This document shows positions 1 to 9,304 of a DNA stretch of 64,000 bases, in pieces (position 1 is the first letter of the stretch; every line of letters begins with the position of its first letter). The stretch comes from an uncultured Halocynthiibacter sp. (GTDB taxonomy: Bacteria > Pseudomonadota > Alphaproteobacteria > Rhodobacterales > Rhodobacteraceae), in the NCBI GenBank assembly GCA_947503035.1, contig CANNCD010000001.1:1364001-1428000 (forward strand), in the 5' to 3' direction. The notes under the pieces are model-generated. The model was not told the DNA's origin, did not search any database, and saw only the letters and a list, made by a program, of their open reading frames with translations. A program made the translations under genes and the position numbers.

Positions 1-22
1 AGGTAAACACAACTTTTCGGCG

Positions 23-48
23 GGCCCCTGCAAAATCATGTAGGGGCC
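23..48. repeat. Short inverted repeat near the left edge
   Basis: Arms GGCCCCT (23-29) and AGGGGCC (42-48) can form a 7-bp stem around a 12-base loop. The bases after it are not T-rich on either strand, so it is only a weak terminator candidate, perhaps for a gene lying left of the window. I see no open frame with coding character between 1 and 212. The rest of that stretch is the upstream region of the tRNA gene. Confidence 0.35.
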
Positions 49-171
49 TGTTATCGTTATACAATATAGCAAGAACCATCGGGCGCCCCTCCTTTGGATC
101 GCGGTTTCAGACCTTTCTCCAAGTAATCGCGGAAACTACGAAAAAAGATTCAGATTTTTGGTTTTCCCCTC

Positions 172-200
172 TTGCACCCACCAAACGAACGGCGTAAATA
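172..200 (+). promoter_or_regulatory. Probable sigma-70 promoter of tRNA-Gln
   Basis: A -35 box TTGCAC (172-177) and a -10 box TAAATA (195-200) are separated by exactly 17 bases. They end 12 bases before the mature 5' end of the tRNA at 213, which is the distance expected for a tRNA promoter. Spacing and position are seen directly; promoter activity is inferred. Confidence 0.6.
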
Positions 201-212
201 CTGCCTCACAGT

Positions 213-287
213 TGGGGTGTAGCCAAGTGGTAAGGCAACGCTTTTTGGTAGCGTGCACCGTAGGTTCGAATCCTACCACCCCAGCCA
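213..287 (+). tRNA. tRNA-Gln (anticodon UUG)
   Basis: A full cloverleaf can be drawn. The acceptor stem pairs TGGGGTG (213-219) with CACCCCA (277-283), followed by discriminator G and an encoded CCA (285-287). The anticodon stem ACGCT/AGCGT (238-242 and 250-254) encloses the seven-base loop TTTTGGT, with anticodon TTG at 245-247. The T arm carries GGTTCGAATCC. A UUG anticodon reads the glutamine codon CAA, and CAG by wobble. The 157 bases after it (288-444) hold no gene that I can support. Confidence 0.97.
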
Positions 288-444
288 TTTTCCATACATA
301 TGTCGTCAATACTGAACCGGAATTTTCACCGGTCCTGCGTTACGCAACCCTATTCACCCGAGCAATAGCCGGGGTTGCACGTTGACAAAATTGATGAGGG
401 ACTTCGCCTGTGTGACGAAAATCATCACGGGCACCAAATTTAGG

Positions 445-1275
445 TCAGCCGAGCGCATTCCATAGCATTCTGATCGCGCTCATGGCCAAGAACATCGCAA
501 AGGCGAGCTTGAGCCGACGAGGCGGCAAATAATGTGCCAACTTCGCCCCATAGGGCGCCGTCAGGACGCTGGTTGAAAACAACACGATCGCCGCCGGTAG
601 ATTCACAAAACCAAGAGAGCCCGGTGGGCGTCCTTCGACCCCGATGCCGCCCCCGATAAACCCACAGACGGCAGGCACTGCGATCGCAAGCCCAAACACA
701 GAGGCCGTCGCCACCGCGCGATGGACCGGAACCGAAAGCATCGACATCACCGGCACCGACAGGGTCCCGCCCCCAATCCCCATCAACGCCGACACAAACC
801 CAATTGGCCCCGCAACAAGACCCTGTGTTATTCTTCGTTGTGGTGGCGCCGCGGCAAGGGTCAAGGTCTGGGCAAAGGCCAGATTGATCGCCACGACCAA
901 TGCGACAGAGCCAAAAATCAGGCTAAGGCCGTTTGAGCCGATGGATTTAGACGCGATCCCACCCAACAGGGCCCCAATGAAAATCGCAGGAGCCCAGCCA
1001 CGAAGAATGTCAAAATCAACCGCACCGCGTTTATGGTGTGCGCGCGCGGACGATATCGAGGTCGGGATGATCGTCGCGAGCGAAGTTCCAACCACAAGCA
1101 GCATTGCAATATCGTCGCTGATGTCGAATATCTCGGCAACCACGATCAGAACGGGCACGATCACGATGCCGCCCCCAACCCCAAGAAGGCCCGCAAGAAT
1201 ACCGGCAATCGCACCCGTAACAAGCAGCCCGAGCGTCAAGCCAGCCAGCGCGGCCACGGAAAATCCAGCAATCAT
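445..1275 (-). CDS. TauE/SafE (TSUP) family anion permease
   Basis: This 276-residue protein is hydrophobic over most of its length, with about eight predicted membrane segments arranged as two related halves. Glycine-rich stretches with a GGGI-hVP pattern occur near residues 33-43 and again near 165-175, as is typical of the TSUP (TauE/SafE) family. Members move sulfite, sulfoacetate or other organosulfur anions across the inner membrane; the substrate here cannot be told. The ATG is preceded by AAAGGCGAAG, a usable ribosome binding site. It lies 122 bases downstream of the LysR regulator gene on the same strand, so that regulator may control it. The family call is firm and the substrate unknown. 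Confidence 0.85.
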   Translation of the reverse strand: MIAGFSVAALAGLTLGLLVTGAIAGILAGLLGVGGGIVIVPVLIVVAEIFDISDDIAMLLVVGTSLATIIPTSISSARAHHKRGAVDFDILRGWAPAIFIGALLGGIASKSIGSNGLSLIFGSVALVVAINLAFAQTLTLAAAPPQRRITQGLVAGPIGFVSALMGIGGGTLSVPVMSMLSVPVHRAVATASVFGLAIAVPAVCGFIGGGIGVEGRPPGSLGFVNLPAAIVLFSTSVLTAPYGAKLAHYLPPRRLKLAFAMFLAMSAIRMLWNALG

Positions 1276-1397
1276 ATATCTTCGCCTTTTGGGTTAAGTT
1301 GTGCCGTGTTGTGCTGCGCGCCAGCATAGCAAACCCCACGTAAAACAGAACCGCCTCTCTTGAAAATGAGGGGACACTGTCGCTGCCCTTCAACACT

Positions 1398-2321
1398 CTA
1401 GAACCGGTCGGCACCAACAGAAATTGGCAGATCGGGCTGCGACAAAATCTCGGCGAGCTGATCAAAGATCAGCCTGATTTTCCGTGAGGAATGAAGTTCG
1501 CGGTGCGTGGTCAGCCAATAGGGAACCGAAATTGGCTCAAGATCCGGAAGAACCTTCACCATCTCGGGAAAATGACAGGCAATGTCGTCGGTCATCGGAA
1601 TAATCCCAAGCCCCTGCCGCGCCATTTCCCAACCCGCAGGGCCGCTATCGACACAGATTTGTATATTGGCGTCTGTCACAGGAAGCCCCCATTTGAGAAG
1701 GAACGGCAAAAGATCCTCCGACGGGCCAATCGTGACAAAGGGCGCGTCCGAAGTATCCGCCACGGTATCAATCGCGCCATGACGCCCCAGAAAACCGCGA
1801 CTGGCAAAAAGAAAGCCGTGGGATTCGCGGACTTTGCGACAGATCAGTTCGGGCTGGGTTGGGATCACATGACGAATGGCGATATCGGCCTCGCGGCGCT
1901 GTAAATCCGACAGGGAATTCTGCGCAATCACCCGAAGCCGAATTTGTGGCGCGATTTTTCGCAGTCGGATGATCACCTGCGGCATCACATATTGCGCCAT
2001 GATATCCGTAACAGACACAAGGACATCGCCGGACACCGATTCCGTACGCCCCGAGGCAATAAGAGACGCACGATTTGCCGCCTCGCCCATATCGCGGATG
2101 TGCTCTAAAATGTCCTGCCCCGCTGGCGTCAGCACAAGCCGTTTGCCGATCCGTTCAAACAGAACCACACCAAGCGCCGCCTCGAGGCCCGCGACCTGAC
2201 GCCCCAAGGTCGGTTGGGTCAGGTTAAGCGCACGCGCCGCCGCCGAGAACGACCCTGTATCGGCCGTGACCAAAAACGCCCGCGCCTGTGTCCAGTCAAA
2301 TGATGATGCATCCCAGTTCAT
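1398..2321 (-). CDS. LysR-family transcriptional regulator
   Basis: About 307 residues. The N-terminal winged helix-turn-helix (about residues 5-64) contains the typical FSAAARALNLTQPTLGRQVA stretch and ends with FERIGKRLVLTPAG. The remaining 220 residues fit the LysR co-inducer-binding fold. The ATG at 2321 matches the usual LysR length. In-frame ATGs at 2333 and 2372 would add 4 or 17 residues, and none of the three has a strong ribosome binding site. It is divergent from the methyltransferase gene across about 87 bases that include the palindrome TATGCATA (2327-2334). LysR proteins often control the divergent neighbour, so a role over 2409-3646 is inferred. The effector is unknown. Confidence 0.88.
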   Translation of the reverse strand: MNWDASSFDWTQARAFLVTADTGSFSAAARALNLTQPTLGRQVAGLEAALGVVLFERIGKRLVLTPAGQDILEHIRDMGEAANRASLIASGRTESVSGDVLVSVTDIMAQYVMPQVIIRLRKIAPQIRLRVIAQNSLSDLQRREADIAIRHVIPTQPELICRKVRESHGFLFASRGFLGRHGAIDTVADTSDAPFVTIGPSEDLLPFLLKWGLPVTDANIQICVDSGPAGWEMARQGLGIIPMTDDIACHFPEMVKVLPDLEPISVPYWLTTHRELHSSRKIRLIFDQLAEILSQPDLPISVGADRF

Positions 2322-2408
2322 ACATATATGCATAAGCCATAGCGAAATTTCGTCAATTTTATTCTCAACCATGCACAGTTACGTTGGTTTCAGAAAAGGG
2401 AACCAAAC

Positions 2409-3023
2409 ATGACTGATGCTGACTTTTGGAATAAAATCGCCGCGAAATACGCCACCGACCCGATTTCGGACATGGATGCCTATGTGGAAACGCTCGAACG
2501 GATGCAGGAGATTTTGCGCCCTGAACATCGGGTGATCGAGATTGGCTGTGGCACCGGATCAACGGCTATTACGCTTGCTCCACGGGTGGAAACATATCTT
2601 GGGACCGACATTGCCCACGCCATGATCAACACCGCCAAGTCCAAGCAGTCGGACAACGGTCCAGCCAACCTTGGATTCGCCGTCGGCGATGCCCAAACCA
2701 TTGCGACAGGGGCGCACGATGTTGTGCTTGCCTTAAACGTGTTTCATCTGATCGACGATATTGACGGCGCGCTTGATGCGATTTACCGCGCTTTGCCTTC
2801 GGGTGGGCTCTTTATTGCCAAGACGTCTTTGATCAAATCGTCACCTTGGTATGTACGTGCGGCGATTCCGGTGATGCGCTTGCTGGGCAAGGCCCCGCTT
2901 GTGAACCCGATTGATGCATATGAATGGACCGACAAAATCGAACGTACAGGGTTTTCGGTGACCGAAATCCTGATCCAAGACGGTCTTGCCCCACGGTGTT
3001 TTACCGTCGCGAAAAAACCATAA
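2409..3023 (+). CDS. SAM-dependent methyltransferase, class I
   Basis: A 204-residue soluble protein with the class I methyltransferase signature. Motif I is VIEIGCGTGSTAI, near residues 39-51. An acidic end of strand 2 (YLGTDIA) and a motif IV-like segment (AHDVVLALNVFHLI) follow. The domain resembles Methyltransf_11/25 small-molecule methyltransferases; the acceptor cannot be deduced. The ATG follows AAGGGAACCAAAC, which contains a reasonable Shine-Dalgarno sequence. It is divergent from the LysR gene and 17 bases upstream of the DUF2306 gene, probably forming a two-gene operon that ends at the terminator near 3655. Confidence 0.82.
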   Translation: MTDADFWNKIAAKYATDPISDMDAYVETLERMQEILRPEHRVIEIGCGTGSTAITLAPRVETYLGTDIAHAMINTAKSKQSDNGPANLGFAVGDAQTIATGAHDVVLALNVFHLIDDIDGALDAIYRALPSGGLFIAKTSLIKSSPWYVRAAIPVMRLLGKAPLVNPIDAYEWTDKIERTGFSVTEILIQDGLAPRCFTVAKKP

Positions 3024-3040
3024 CCGAGAGGAGAAATCCA

Positions 3041-3646
3041 ATGCGGCGTCGATCCGTTTACATCCCAATTACCCTCTACGTCTTCACGTCGCTCACAATT
3101 GGTTTTGCCCTCGTGCAGGCGGTGCAGATCGTAACCCAAAGCCTTCCCGAAGACAGTATCCGTCTGTCCTCCATGCCGATTTCACACTTTGCCCATGTGG
3201 TCGGCGGGGCCACATTCGGGATCATCGGCCCGCTTCAATTTGGGCGTGTTTTGGCCGGACGATATGGGCGGCTTCACCGGATCATGGGGCGTGTGTTTGT
3301 GTTTTGCGGCTTTGCGCTTTCGCTTAGTTCAATCAGCCTGCTTTTGCGGTTTTGGGGTGATGCCCCCCTGTTGGTAAGTACCGGGCGCCTGATCTTTGCG
3401 ATTGCGCTGGCGGTGGCCTTGACCCTTGGGATGACCACGATTTTCTCCAAGGATATCCAACGACACAAACGGTGGATGATCCGTGCATATGCGATTGGGA
3501 TGGGCGCGACGGTCGTGTCGGTGGTCTTTATTCCGATCTATGCCATCACGGGTGAACCGCCGATGGGCTTGGCCTCGGACATCTTGTTTATCGGGTCGTG
3601 GGCCGTTGCCGTCGGCATTGCCGAGATCATCGTGCGGCGCAACTAG
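3041..3646 (+). CDS. DUF2306-like integral membrane protein
   Basis: A 201-residue protein with about five hydrophobic segments. Histidines lie in or near them (HFAHVVGG, RLHRIMGRVFVFCG, RHKRWMIRAYAIG), as in the DUF2306 membrane family. The role of that family is not established; the conserved histidines suggest a possible haem or metal site, which is inference. The ATG at 3041 is chosen because GAGAGGAG sits 7 bases upstream. An open frame extends further 5' but only as a shadow of the methyltransferase gene. A strong terminator follows the stop codon. Confidence 0.72.
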   Translation: MRRRSVYIPITLYVFTSLTIGFALVQAVQIVTQSLPEDSIRLSSMPISHFAHVVGGATFGIIGPLQFGRVLAGRYGRLHRIMGRVFVFCGFALSLSSISLLLRFWGDAPLLVSTGRLIFAIALAVALTLGMTTIFSKDIQRHKRWMIRAYAIGMGATVVSVVFIPIYAITGEPPMGLASDILFIGSWAVAVGIAEIIVRRN

Positions 3647-3654
3647 CGCAAACA

Positions 3655-3690
3655 AAAAGGGCGGTTTGAGTTTCCCCAAACCGCCCTTTT
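3655..3690. terminator. Bidirectional intrinsic terminator
   Basis: The inverted repeat AAAGGGCGGTTTG/CAAACCGCCCTTT forms a 12-13 bp stem with a short loop. A-runs and T-runs flank it on both sides, so it can stop the plus-strand DUF2306 gene and the minus-strand acnB gene, which converge here. Confidence 0.9.
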
Positions 3691-3706
3691 CAGAATTTAG
3701 ATCAGC

Positions 3707-6484
3707 TTAGTAGTGAAGCGACGCACCAGCAACAGCGGGTGGAGCGAACTTTGTAAGGTCGATGCCTTCTACTGCTGCGATGTATTCTTCGACTGTTGGG
3801 GTGCGGCCAAGGATGGCGGACAACACAACAACCGGCGTAGACGCGAGCAGTGATTCACCTTTTTTGTCGGTTGAATCTTCTACGACGCGGCCTTTGAACA
3901 GACGTGTGGATGTCGCAAGAACGGTGTCGCCTTTGGCGGCCTTTTCTTGGTTACCCATACACAGGTTACAGCCAGGACGTTCGAGGTACAGGATGTTTTC
4001 GTACTCAACACGGGCTGCGCTCTTTGGTGCAAGATCATCAAATTCAAAGCCAGAGTATTTCTGAAGAACGGACCATTCGCCCTCTTCTTTTAGCTCATCA
4101 ATGATGTTGTACGTCGGAGCAGCCACAACAAGTGGGGCCTTGAATTCAACGGTACCTGTTTGTTTCTCAAGGTTTTTCAACATCTGAGACACAATGATAA
4201 GGTCGCCTTTGTGAACCATACAGGAGCCAACAAAGCCAAGATCGACTTTCTTTTCGGCCTTATAGTATGAGATCGGACGGATGGTGTCGTGCGTGTAACG
4301 CTTGGACACATCGTCGTTGTTCACGTCAGGGTCAGCGATCATTGGCTCGTTGATGGCGCTTAGATCAACAACAACCTCGGCAAAGTATTTCGCGTTCTCA
4401 TCAGGTGCCAGCGCAGGTTTTTCACCGGAACGAATTTCGGCGATACGCGTGTCGGCGATCTTGATCAGACCAGCAAGAACCTGTTTCTCGTTGTCCATGC
4501 CCTTGTCGATCATGATCTGGATGCGGCTTTTCGCGATCTCAAGAGATTCGATCAATGTCTCGTCTTGGGAGACACAGATGGACGCTTTCGCCTTCATCTC
4601 GGCTGTCCAGTCGGTGAATGTGAACGCTTGGTCAGCAAGAAGCGTACCAAGGTGCACTTCGATGATGCGGCCTTGGAATACGTTGTCGCCATGCTGTTTC
4701 AACATTTGCGATTGGGTTGCGTGCACAACGTCACGGAAATCCATGTGGCTCTGCATTTCGCCCTTGAAGGTCACCTTCACGGATTCAGGGATCGGCATGG
4801 TCGCCTCACCTGTCGCAAGCGCAAGCGCCACAGTCCCAGAGTCCGCACCAAATGCGACGCCTTTGGACATACGTGTATGGCTGTCGCCGCCGATGATGAT
4901 CGCCCAGTCGTCAACCGTGATGTCATTCAGAACCTTGTGAATAACGTCGGTCATCGCGTGGTATTCGCCCTTTGGATCACGCGCAGTGATCAGGCCGAAT
5001 TTGTTCATAAAGGACATCAGTTTCGGAATGTTTGCTTGGGCCTTAAGGTCCCACACAGACGCCGTGTGACACCCAGATTGGTACGCACCGTCAACGATTG
5101 GGGAAATAACGGTCGCCGCCATCGCCTCAAGCTCTTGGGATGTCATAAGACCGGTGGTGTCTTGGGATCCAACAATGTTCACCTCAACGCGCACGTCGGA
5201 ACCGGCGTGAAGTGTTTTACCTGGTGTGGTGCCAACTGCGTTTTTGTTGAAGATTTTCTCAACAGCAGTAAGTCCCTGACCCTCGTGGGAAATCTCACGG
5301 GATGGTGCAAAGGCAGATTTCAATTCCTGACCCAATGCAGCGGCCGCGAATGTCTGAAGTTTCTTACCGAAAACAATCGCATAAGAGCCACCAGCTTTGA
5401 TGAACTCGGCCTTTTGGGCAGTCAAAGAAGACGCGATGTCGACAAGCTCTTTGTCGCCTTCATAAAGCTTCTTGGTTTTGGTGTTGATGGTCAACACTTT
5501 GCCGGTTTCAACAGAGTAAACCTGCTCAAGAACCGCGTCGCCGTTTTCATCAACAACAACATTGCCGTCCGCGTCGGTTTTCTTTTCCCAGTTCTGAAGA
5601 TCGATGCCGATACCGCCGGTCACGCCAACAGTCGTCAAGAAGATCGGGGAAATGCCGTTTGTACCCGCAACGATTGGGGCAAAGTTCACGAATGGAACGT
5701 ATGGGCTGGCTGGTTTACCAGTCCAAAGCGCCACGTTGTTCACGCCGGACATGCGGGAAGACCCCACGCCCATTGTGCCCTTTTCCGCGATCAACATCAC
5801 GCGGGCTTCTGGGTGTTTCTTCTGCAATTCTTGGATCTCAACCTGAGCTTCTGGGGAGATCATGCATTTGCCGTGCAATTCGCGGTCAGAGCGAGAGTGC
5901 GCCTGATTGCCTGGGGACAGAAGGTCGGTAGAGATGTCGCCTTCGCCCGCAATGTAGGTCACGACTTGGATTTCTTCTTCGATCTCTGGGAGATTCGTAA
6001 AGAATTCCGCCTTGGCATAGCTCTCAAGGATATCCGTTGCCACAGCGTTGCCCGCGTCATGCGCGTCTTTCAAACGTGCGGTGTCGGCGTCGTACAAGAA
6101 GACCTGTGTCTTCAGAACCTCGGCCGCAGAAGCCGCAGTCGCCGCATCATCGCCCAGCGCAAGATCAAGAAGAACCTCAACGGATGGACCACCCTTCATG
6201 TGGGACAAAAGCTCAAACGCGAATTCAGGAGTGATCTCTGCAACCACTTCTTTACCAAGGATAATATCCTTTAGGAACGCGGCCTTAACGCCCGCAGCGC
6301 TGGTTGTGCCAGGAAGGGTGTTGTAGATGAAAAACTTTAGGGCGCCATCGCGGTATTCGCTGGATGTGTCCTTGATCAGCGCAACAAGTTCGGCAACAAG
6401 ATCACCGCCCTCGATTGGCTTCGGGTTCAGACCCTGTGTTTTTCTCTCTTCGATTTCGGTTAAGTAGTCGGTGTACAAGCTCAT
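3707..6484 (-). CDS. acnB: Aconitate hydratase B (bifunctional aconitase/2-methylisocitrate dehydratase)
   Basis: This 925-residue protein carries AcnB signatures throughout. They include an N-terminal helical domain (residues 1 to about 160), GSSRMSGVNN, SQDTTG, GGDSHTRMSKG, and the [4Fe-4S] cysteines in GSCMVHKG (near 755) and PGCNLCMGNQ (near 838-841). It interconverts citrate and isocitrate in the TCA cycle and may also act on 2-methylisocitrate. It is about 60 residues longer than E. coli AcnB, with an extra segment around residues 280-370. From memory, this longer form and its wording are closer to Bacteroidetes AcnB. It stands alone between convergent and upstream neighbours. AGGATAGTC precedes the ATG. 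Confidence 0.95.
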   Translation of the reverse strand: MSLYTDYLTEIEERKTQGLNPKPIEGGDLVAELVALIKDTSSEYRDGALKFFIYNTLPGTTSAAGVKAAFLKDIILGKEVVAEITPEFAFELLSHMKGGPSVEVLLDLALGDDAATAASAAEVLKTQVFLYDADTARLKDAHDAGNAVATDILESYAKAEFFTNLPEIEEEIQVVTYIAGEGDISTDLLSPGNQAHSRSDRELHGKCMISPEAQVEIQELQKKHPEARVMLIAEKGTMGVGSSRMSGVNNVALWTGKPASPYVPFVNFAPIVAGTNGISPIFLTTVGVTGGIGIDLQNWEKKTDADGNVVVDENGDAVLEQVYSVETGKVLTINTKTKKLYEGDKELVDIASSLTAQKAEFIKAGGSYAIVFGKKLQTFAAAALGQELKSAFAPSREISHEGQGLTAVEKIFNKNAVGTTPGKTLHAGSDVRVEVNIVGSQDTTGLMTSQELEAMAATVISPIVDGAYQSGCHTASVWDLKAQANIPKLMSFMNKFGLITARDPKGEYHAMTDVIHKVLNDITVDDWAIIIGGDSHTRMSKGVAFGADSGTVALALATGEATMPIPESVKVTFKGEMQSHMDFRDVVHATQSQMLKQHGDNVFQGRIIEVHLGTLLADQAFTFTDWTAEMKAKASICVSQDETLIESLEIAKSRIQIMIDKGMDNEKQVLAGLIKIADTRIAEIRSGEKPALAPDENAKYFAEVVVDLSAINEPMIADPDVNNDDVSKRYTHDTIRPISYYKAEKKVDLGFVGSCMVHKGDLIIVSQMLKNLEKQTGTVEFKAPLVVAAPTYNIIDELKEEGEWSVLQKYSGFEFDDLAPKSAARVEYENILYLERPGCNLCMGNQEKAAKGDTVLATSTRLFKGRVVEDSTDKKGESLLASTPVVVLSAILGRTPTVEEYIAAVEGIDLTKFAPPAVAGASLHY

Positions 6485-6608
6485 GACTATCCTGACAAAT
6501 TAGCGTTAAATTATGCTTGAACGCGTATCTCAGAAGAACTGGCGAGCGCGTGGCAAGCTTGTTGTATGCGTTAGTATACCAAACAGAATTGGCTTGCAAG
6601 ATTCTCTC

Positions 6609-7142
6609 TTACTTTATGGCACCCATCACGAATGCCACCATATCCGTTGGTGATTGATCGATGCCGACGGTGACCGATGTTTCATCCGAAGTCGGCATTT
6701 CAAGCGTGGCGAGTTGGCTTTGAAGCAGTTCTGGCGGCATAAAGTGATCCGCCCGCGATGATACCCGTTCCCACAACAGCTCTTGCGAGCCATGAAGATA
6801 GACAAAACACACCTCGGCCCCTGCGTCGGCGGTGATCTGATCGCGATATATCCGTTTCAATGCCGAACAGGCCATGACGCGCGGCGCGCCCTTGGCCAAG
6901 GTTTGCCCCACAAGCGACAACCAAGGCAGTCGATCCTCATCTGTGAGGGGTTGCCCCGCGCTCATCTTATCAATGTTGGATTGGGGATGCAGATCGTCAG
7001 CGTCGACAAAATCGCCGCCAAGCGCATCGGCCAACATCTTCCCGACTGTGCTTTTGCCACAGCCGGACGCGCCCATCACCACATAGTGGTGGCAGCGATC
7101 ATCAATTGGCAGAGCCGTGCGAATTTCAGTGTTGTTTTGCAT
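6609..7142 (-). CDS. gntK: Gluconokinase (GntK type)
   Basis: About 177 residues from the ATG at 7142, which has GGGGGACAGG just upstream. A longer frame begins at 7232 but has no such site. The P-loop GASGCGKST is at residues 24-32, followed by FVDADDLHP, MSAGQPLTDEDRLPWL and ACSALKRIYRDQI, the run of motifs typical of thermoresistant gluconokinases. The enzyme phosphorylates gluconate to 6-phosphogluconate, feeding the pentose phosphate or Entner-Doudoroff pathway. No gluconate transporter or regulator lies beside it. It is separated from the downstream acnB gene by 124 bases and is probably an independent unit. Confidence 0.92.
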   Translation of the reverse strand: MQNNTEIRTALPIDDRCHHYVVMGASGCGKSTVGKMLADALGGDFVDADDLHPQSNIDKMSAGQPLTDEDRLPWLSLVGQTLAKGAPRVMACSALKRIYRDQITADAGAEVCFVYLHGSQELLWERVSSRADHFMPPELLQSQLATLEMPTSDETSVTVGIDQSPTDMVAFVMGAIK

Positions 7143-7210
7143 GGAACCTGTCCCCCTAGGCATGGCGCTGTTATCAAAGGCTTTGCCGGACCTGTCAACA
7201 CGGGAACAGT

Positions 7211-9304
7211 CTAGGATGCCGGCCCGAGGCATTTGAGAAACTCGTCATAGGGAACCGGCTGCGAGAACAAATACCCTTGATATTCGTCACAACCATTTTC
7301 ATAGAGCCAGTCGCGGACCTGCGTATTTTCAACCCCCTCGGCCACCACTTTAACCTTAAGTGCCTTGGCGATGTTGATGACGCTCAGCGCGAGAATTTCA
7401 TGGTTCTCATTCAAGAACAACGACCGGTCGATTTTAATACAGTGGATCGGATAACGTTGGAGGCTGGCCATGTTTGCATATGCGGTCCCGAAGTCGTCAA
7501 TCGACAAGCGATAGCCCATGTCGGTGACCTCGTTCAGGATCAGTTTCAACCGATTGTCATCCGCCAGAAGAACGGCCTCGGTGATCTCCAGCTCAAACTG
7601 CTCGGGTTCGAAATCTGCCATCGACAGGAACGAACGAAGCAGCGGCACAAAGTTCGGATCCAAGAACTGTTTCGGAGAGACATTCACCGACAGTTCGACA
7701 TTGATGCCCTGACGGCGCAATTCAAGGTGGTGCCGCGCGGCGTCTTCCAGAACCCAACGGCCCAATTCGTTGATCAAACCCGTGGCCTCGGCGACGGGGA
7801 TAAAATCATTCGGGTAAAGCGTTCTCCCATCGGCGGTATGCATCCGCAGAAGCGCCTCGGCGCCAACGACACGGTCAAATTCAAGGGACACTTTAGGTTG
7901 GAAATACAGCTCAAGCCGGTTGTCCTGCAACGCGTCTTTCAATTCGGTTTCATAACGCAGGAAGTCTGAACTTTTGTCGGCAAGTTCAGGGCGGAAGATG
8001 CTGGTGCGATTGCCGCCATTTGCCTTGGCATCAAACAGGGCCAAATCGGCCTGCTGCAACATGGCATCAAAGGTGCGGCGCACGCCGACGCTTTGGCTCA
8101 TCCCGATGGACGCGCTTAGGCGGAGTTCGTGATCTTGGACGAAAATTGGTTCGCGGATTGAGGCCAAAACCTTGGCACAGATGGTGTGGGCCTGACGTGA
8201 ATATTTCGGACCTTTGACAAGGAAACAAATCTCGTCCCCGCCAAGACGCGCGGCGATGCTGTCCTCGGGAAGGAAGCTATTTAACCGGCGTGCGATTTCG
8301 ATCAAAAGATCATCGCCCGCGGGATGCCCAAATGTATCGTTTATATATTTAAAGCGGTCGAGATCCATGAGCGAAAGGAACACCGCCTGTCCCTGCTCAA
8401 ACGCATCACTGATAAAGTTGTCGGCGTTCTTCGAAATATAGGTCCGGTTTTTCAGATCGGTCAACGTGTCGTGGTTGGCCAGATAGATCGTCTCGGCCTT
8501 GGCGCGCTCTGACTCTGTGACATCGTTTTCAGTCAGCAAAAGAGACCGCTCGCCCGTCGCCACGTCAAAGCTCAGCTTGGCCTCGATTTGGTGGAGCCGC
8601 TCGCCTTCTGTGGTTTTCACACGGCTAAGCGAGGTTCCCTCGTATTCGATTTCCTCGAAATTCAACAGTTTGTGGCGCAGTTCGCGATCCAGAAAACGTT
8701 CGGCGATATCGATGCCGTTTGGCGGAAAGGCACGACGTGCGGCAGGGTTCGCATAGAGGCATTTCCCATCAGACGAATAAGTCGACACCATCACGCCCGT
8801 ATAAAGAAGCGCTTGCGCCCCGCGTAACAATTCGGTCGGTTCCTGCTCAAGGATTTGCCCCTCGCAGAGCATCCCCATGCGTCCATCTTCAAGGGTACAC
8901 CCACGGAAACGGCATAAGAGTTTGACCGGTTTCCCATCAGGATACATCGTCCACATCTCGTCAAAGATGGCTTCTTCCCAGAAATCGGTTTGAAATTGTT
9001 TAAGCCGCGCCTTGACCGAAGACGACATACCGGATTGCATGCTACGTTCGCGCAGGATTTCCACGCTTTCGGCACGCCAAAGGTCAAGACCCACCGGGTT
9101 GGCCCAGGTCACACATGTATTGTCGATATCGAAAACCCAAAACGGAAATCGGGATTGTTCGACAAGACGAAGATCTTTGATGCTCAGAAAATTGGGCTTC
9201 ATCTTGATGTCCAGAGTTTCCGAGTAGCTGTGCATGGGGTCCACATCCAGTTCCTTGCGCGTTGCAATTTCATAAACTATATCGCCCCGTTCCTGACCAA
9301 TCAT
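7211..9304 (-). CDS. PAS-like/GGDEF/EAL cyclic-di-GMP signalling protein
   Basis: About 697 residues with no clear membrane segment, so probably cytoplasmic. The first 260 residues look like two PAS-type sensor domains (about 35-130 and 145-250). A GGDEF domain (about 265-425) carries GGDEI in place of GGDEF and shows no RxxD inhibitory site just ahead of it. The EAL domain (about 440-690) looks complete, with EALLRM, NVSPKQF, EITEAVLL, IDDFGTAY, IKIDRS and AEGVEN. It should therefore break down cyclic di-GMP, while synthesis is uncertain. AGGA is better spaced for the ATG at 9304 than for the one at 9310. It is divergent from the Hsp70-like gene across 218 bases. Confidence 0.88.
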   Translation of the reverse strand: MIGQERGDIVYEIATRKELDVDPMHSYSETLDIKMKPNFLSIKDLRLVEQSRFPFWVFDIDNTCVTWANPVGLDLWRAESVEILRERSMQSGMSSSVKARLKQFQTDFWEEAIFDEMWTMYPDGKPVKLLCRFRGCTLEDGRMGMLCEGQILEQEPTELLRGAQALLYTGVMVSTYSSDGKCLYANPAARRAFPPNGIDIAERFLDRELRHKLLNFEEIEYEGTSLSRVKTTEGERLHQIEAKLSFDVATGERSLLLTENDVTESERAKAETIYLANHDTLTDLKNRTYISKNADNFISDAFEQGQAVFLSLMDLDRFKYINDTFGHPAGDDLLIEIARRLNSFLPEDSIAARLGGDEICFLVKGPKYSRQAHTICAKVLASIREPIFVQDHELRLSASIGMSQSVGVRRTFDAMLQQADLALFDAKANGGNRTSIFRPELADKSSDFLRYETELKDALQDNRLELYFQPKVSLEFDRVVGAEALLRMHTADGRTLYPNDFIPVAEATGLINELGRWVLEDAARHHLELRRQGINVELSVNVSPKQFLDPNFVPLLRSFLSMADFEPEQFELEITEAVLLADDNRLKLILNEVTDMGYRLSIDDFGTAYANMASLQRYPIHCIKIDRSLFLNENHEILALSVINIAKALKVKVVAEGVENTQVRDWLYENGCDEYQGYLFSQPVPYDEFLKCLGPAS

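Noticed and set aside
158..385. 75-codon plus-strand frame spanning the tRNA gene
   Set aside because: It runs through tRNA-Gln, has no ribosome binding site and no protein-like composition.
2322..2408. TATGCATA palindrome (2327-2334) as a LysR operator
   Set aside because: Too short and without the T-N11-A spacing that would make it convincing; mentioned only in the regulator's entry.
4565..6274. 569-codon frame opposite acnB
   Set aside because: It is antisense to a firmly identified aconitase, and its translation is low-complexity in character and family-less; a shadow of biased codon use.
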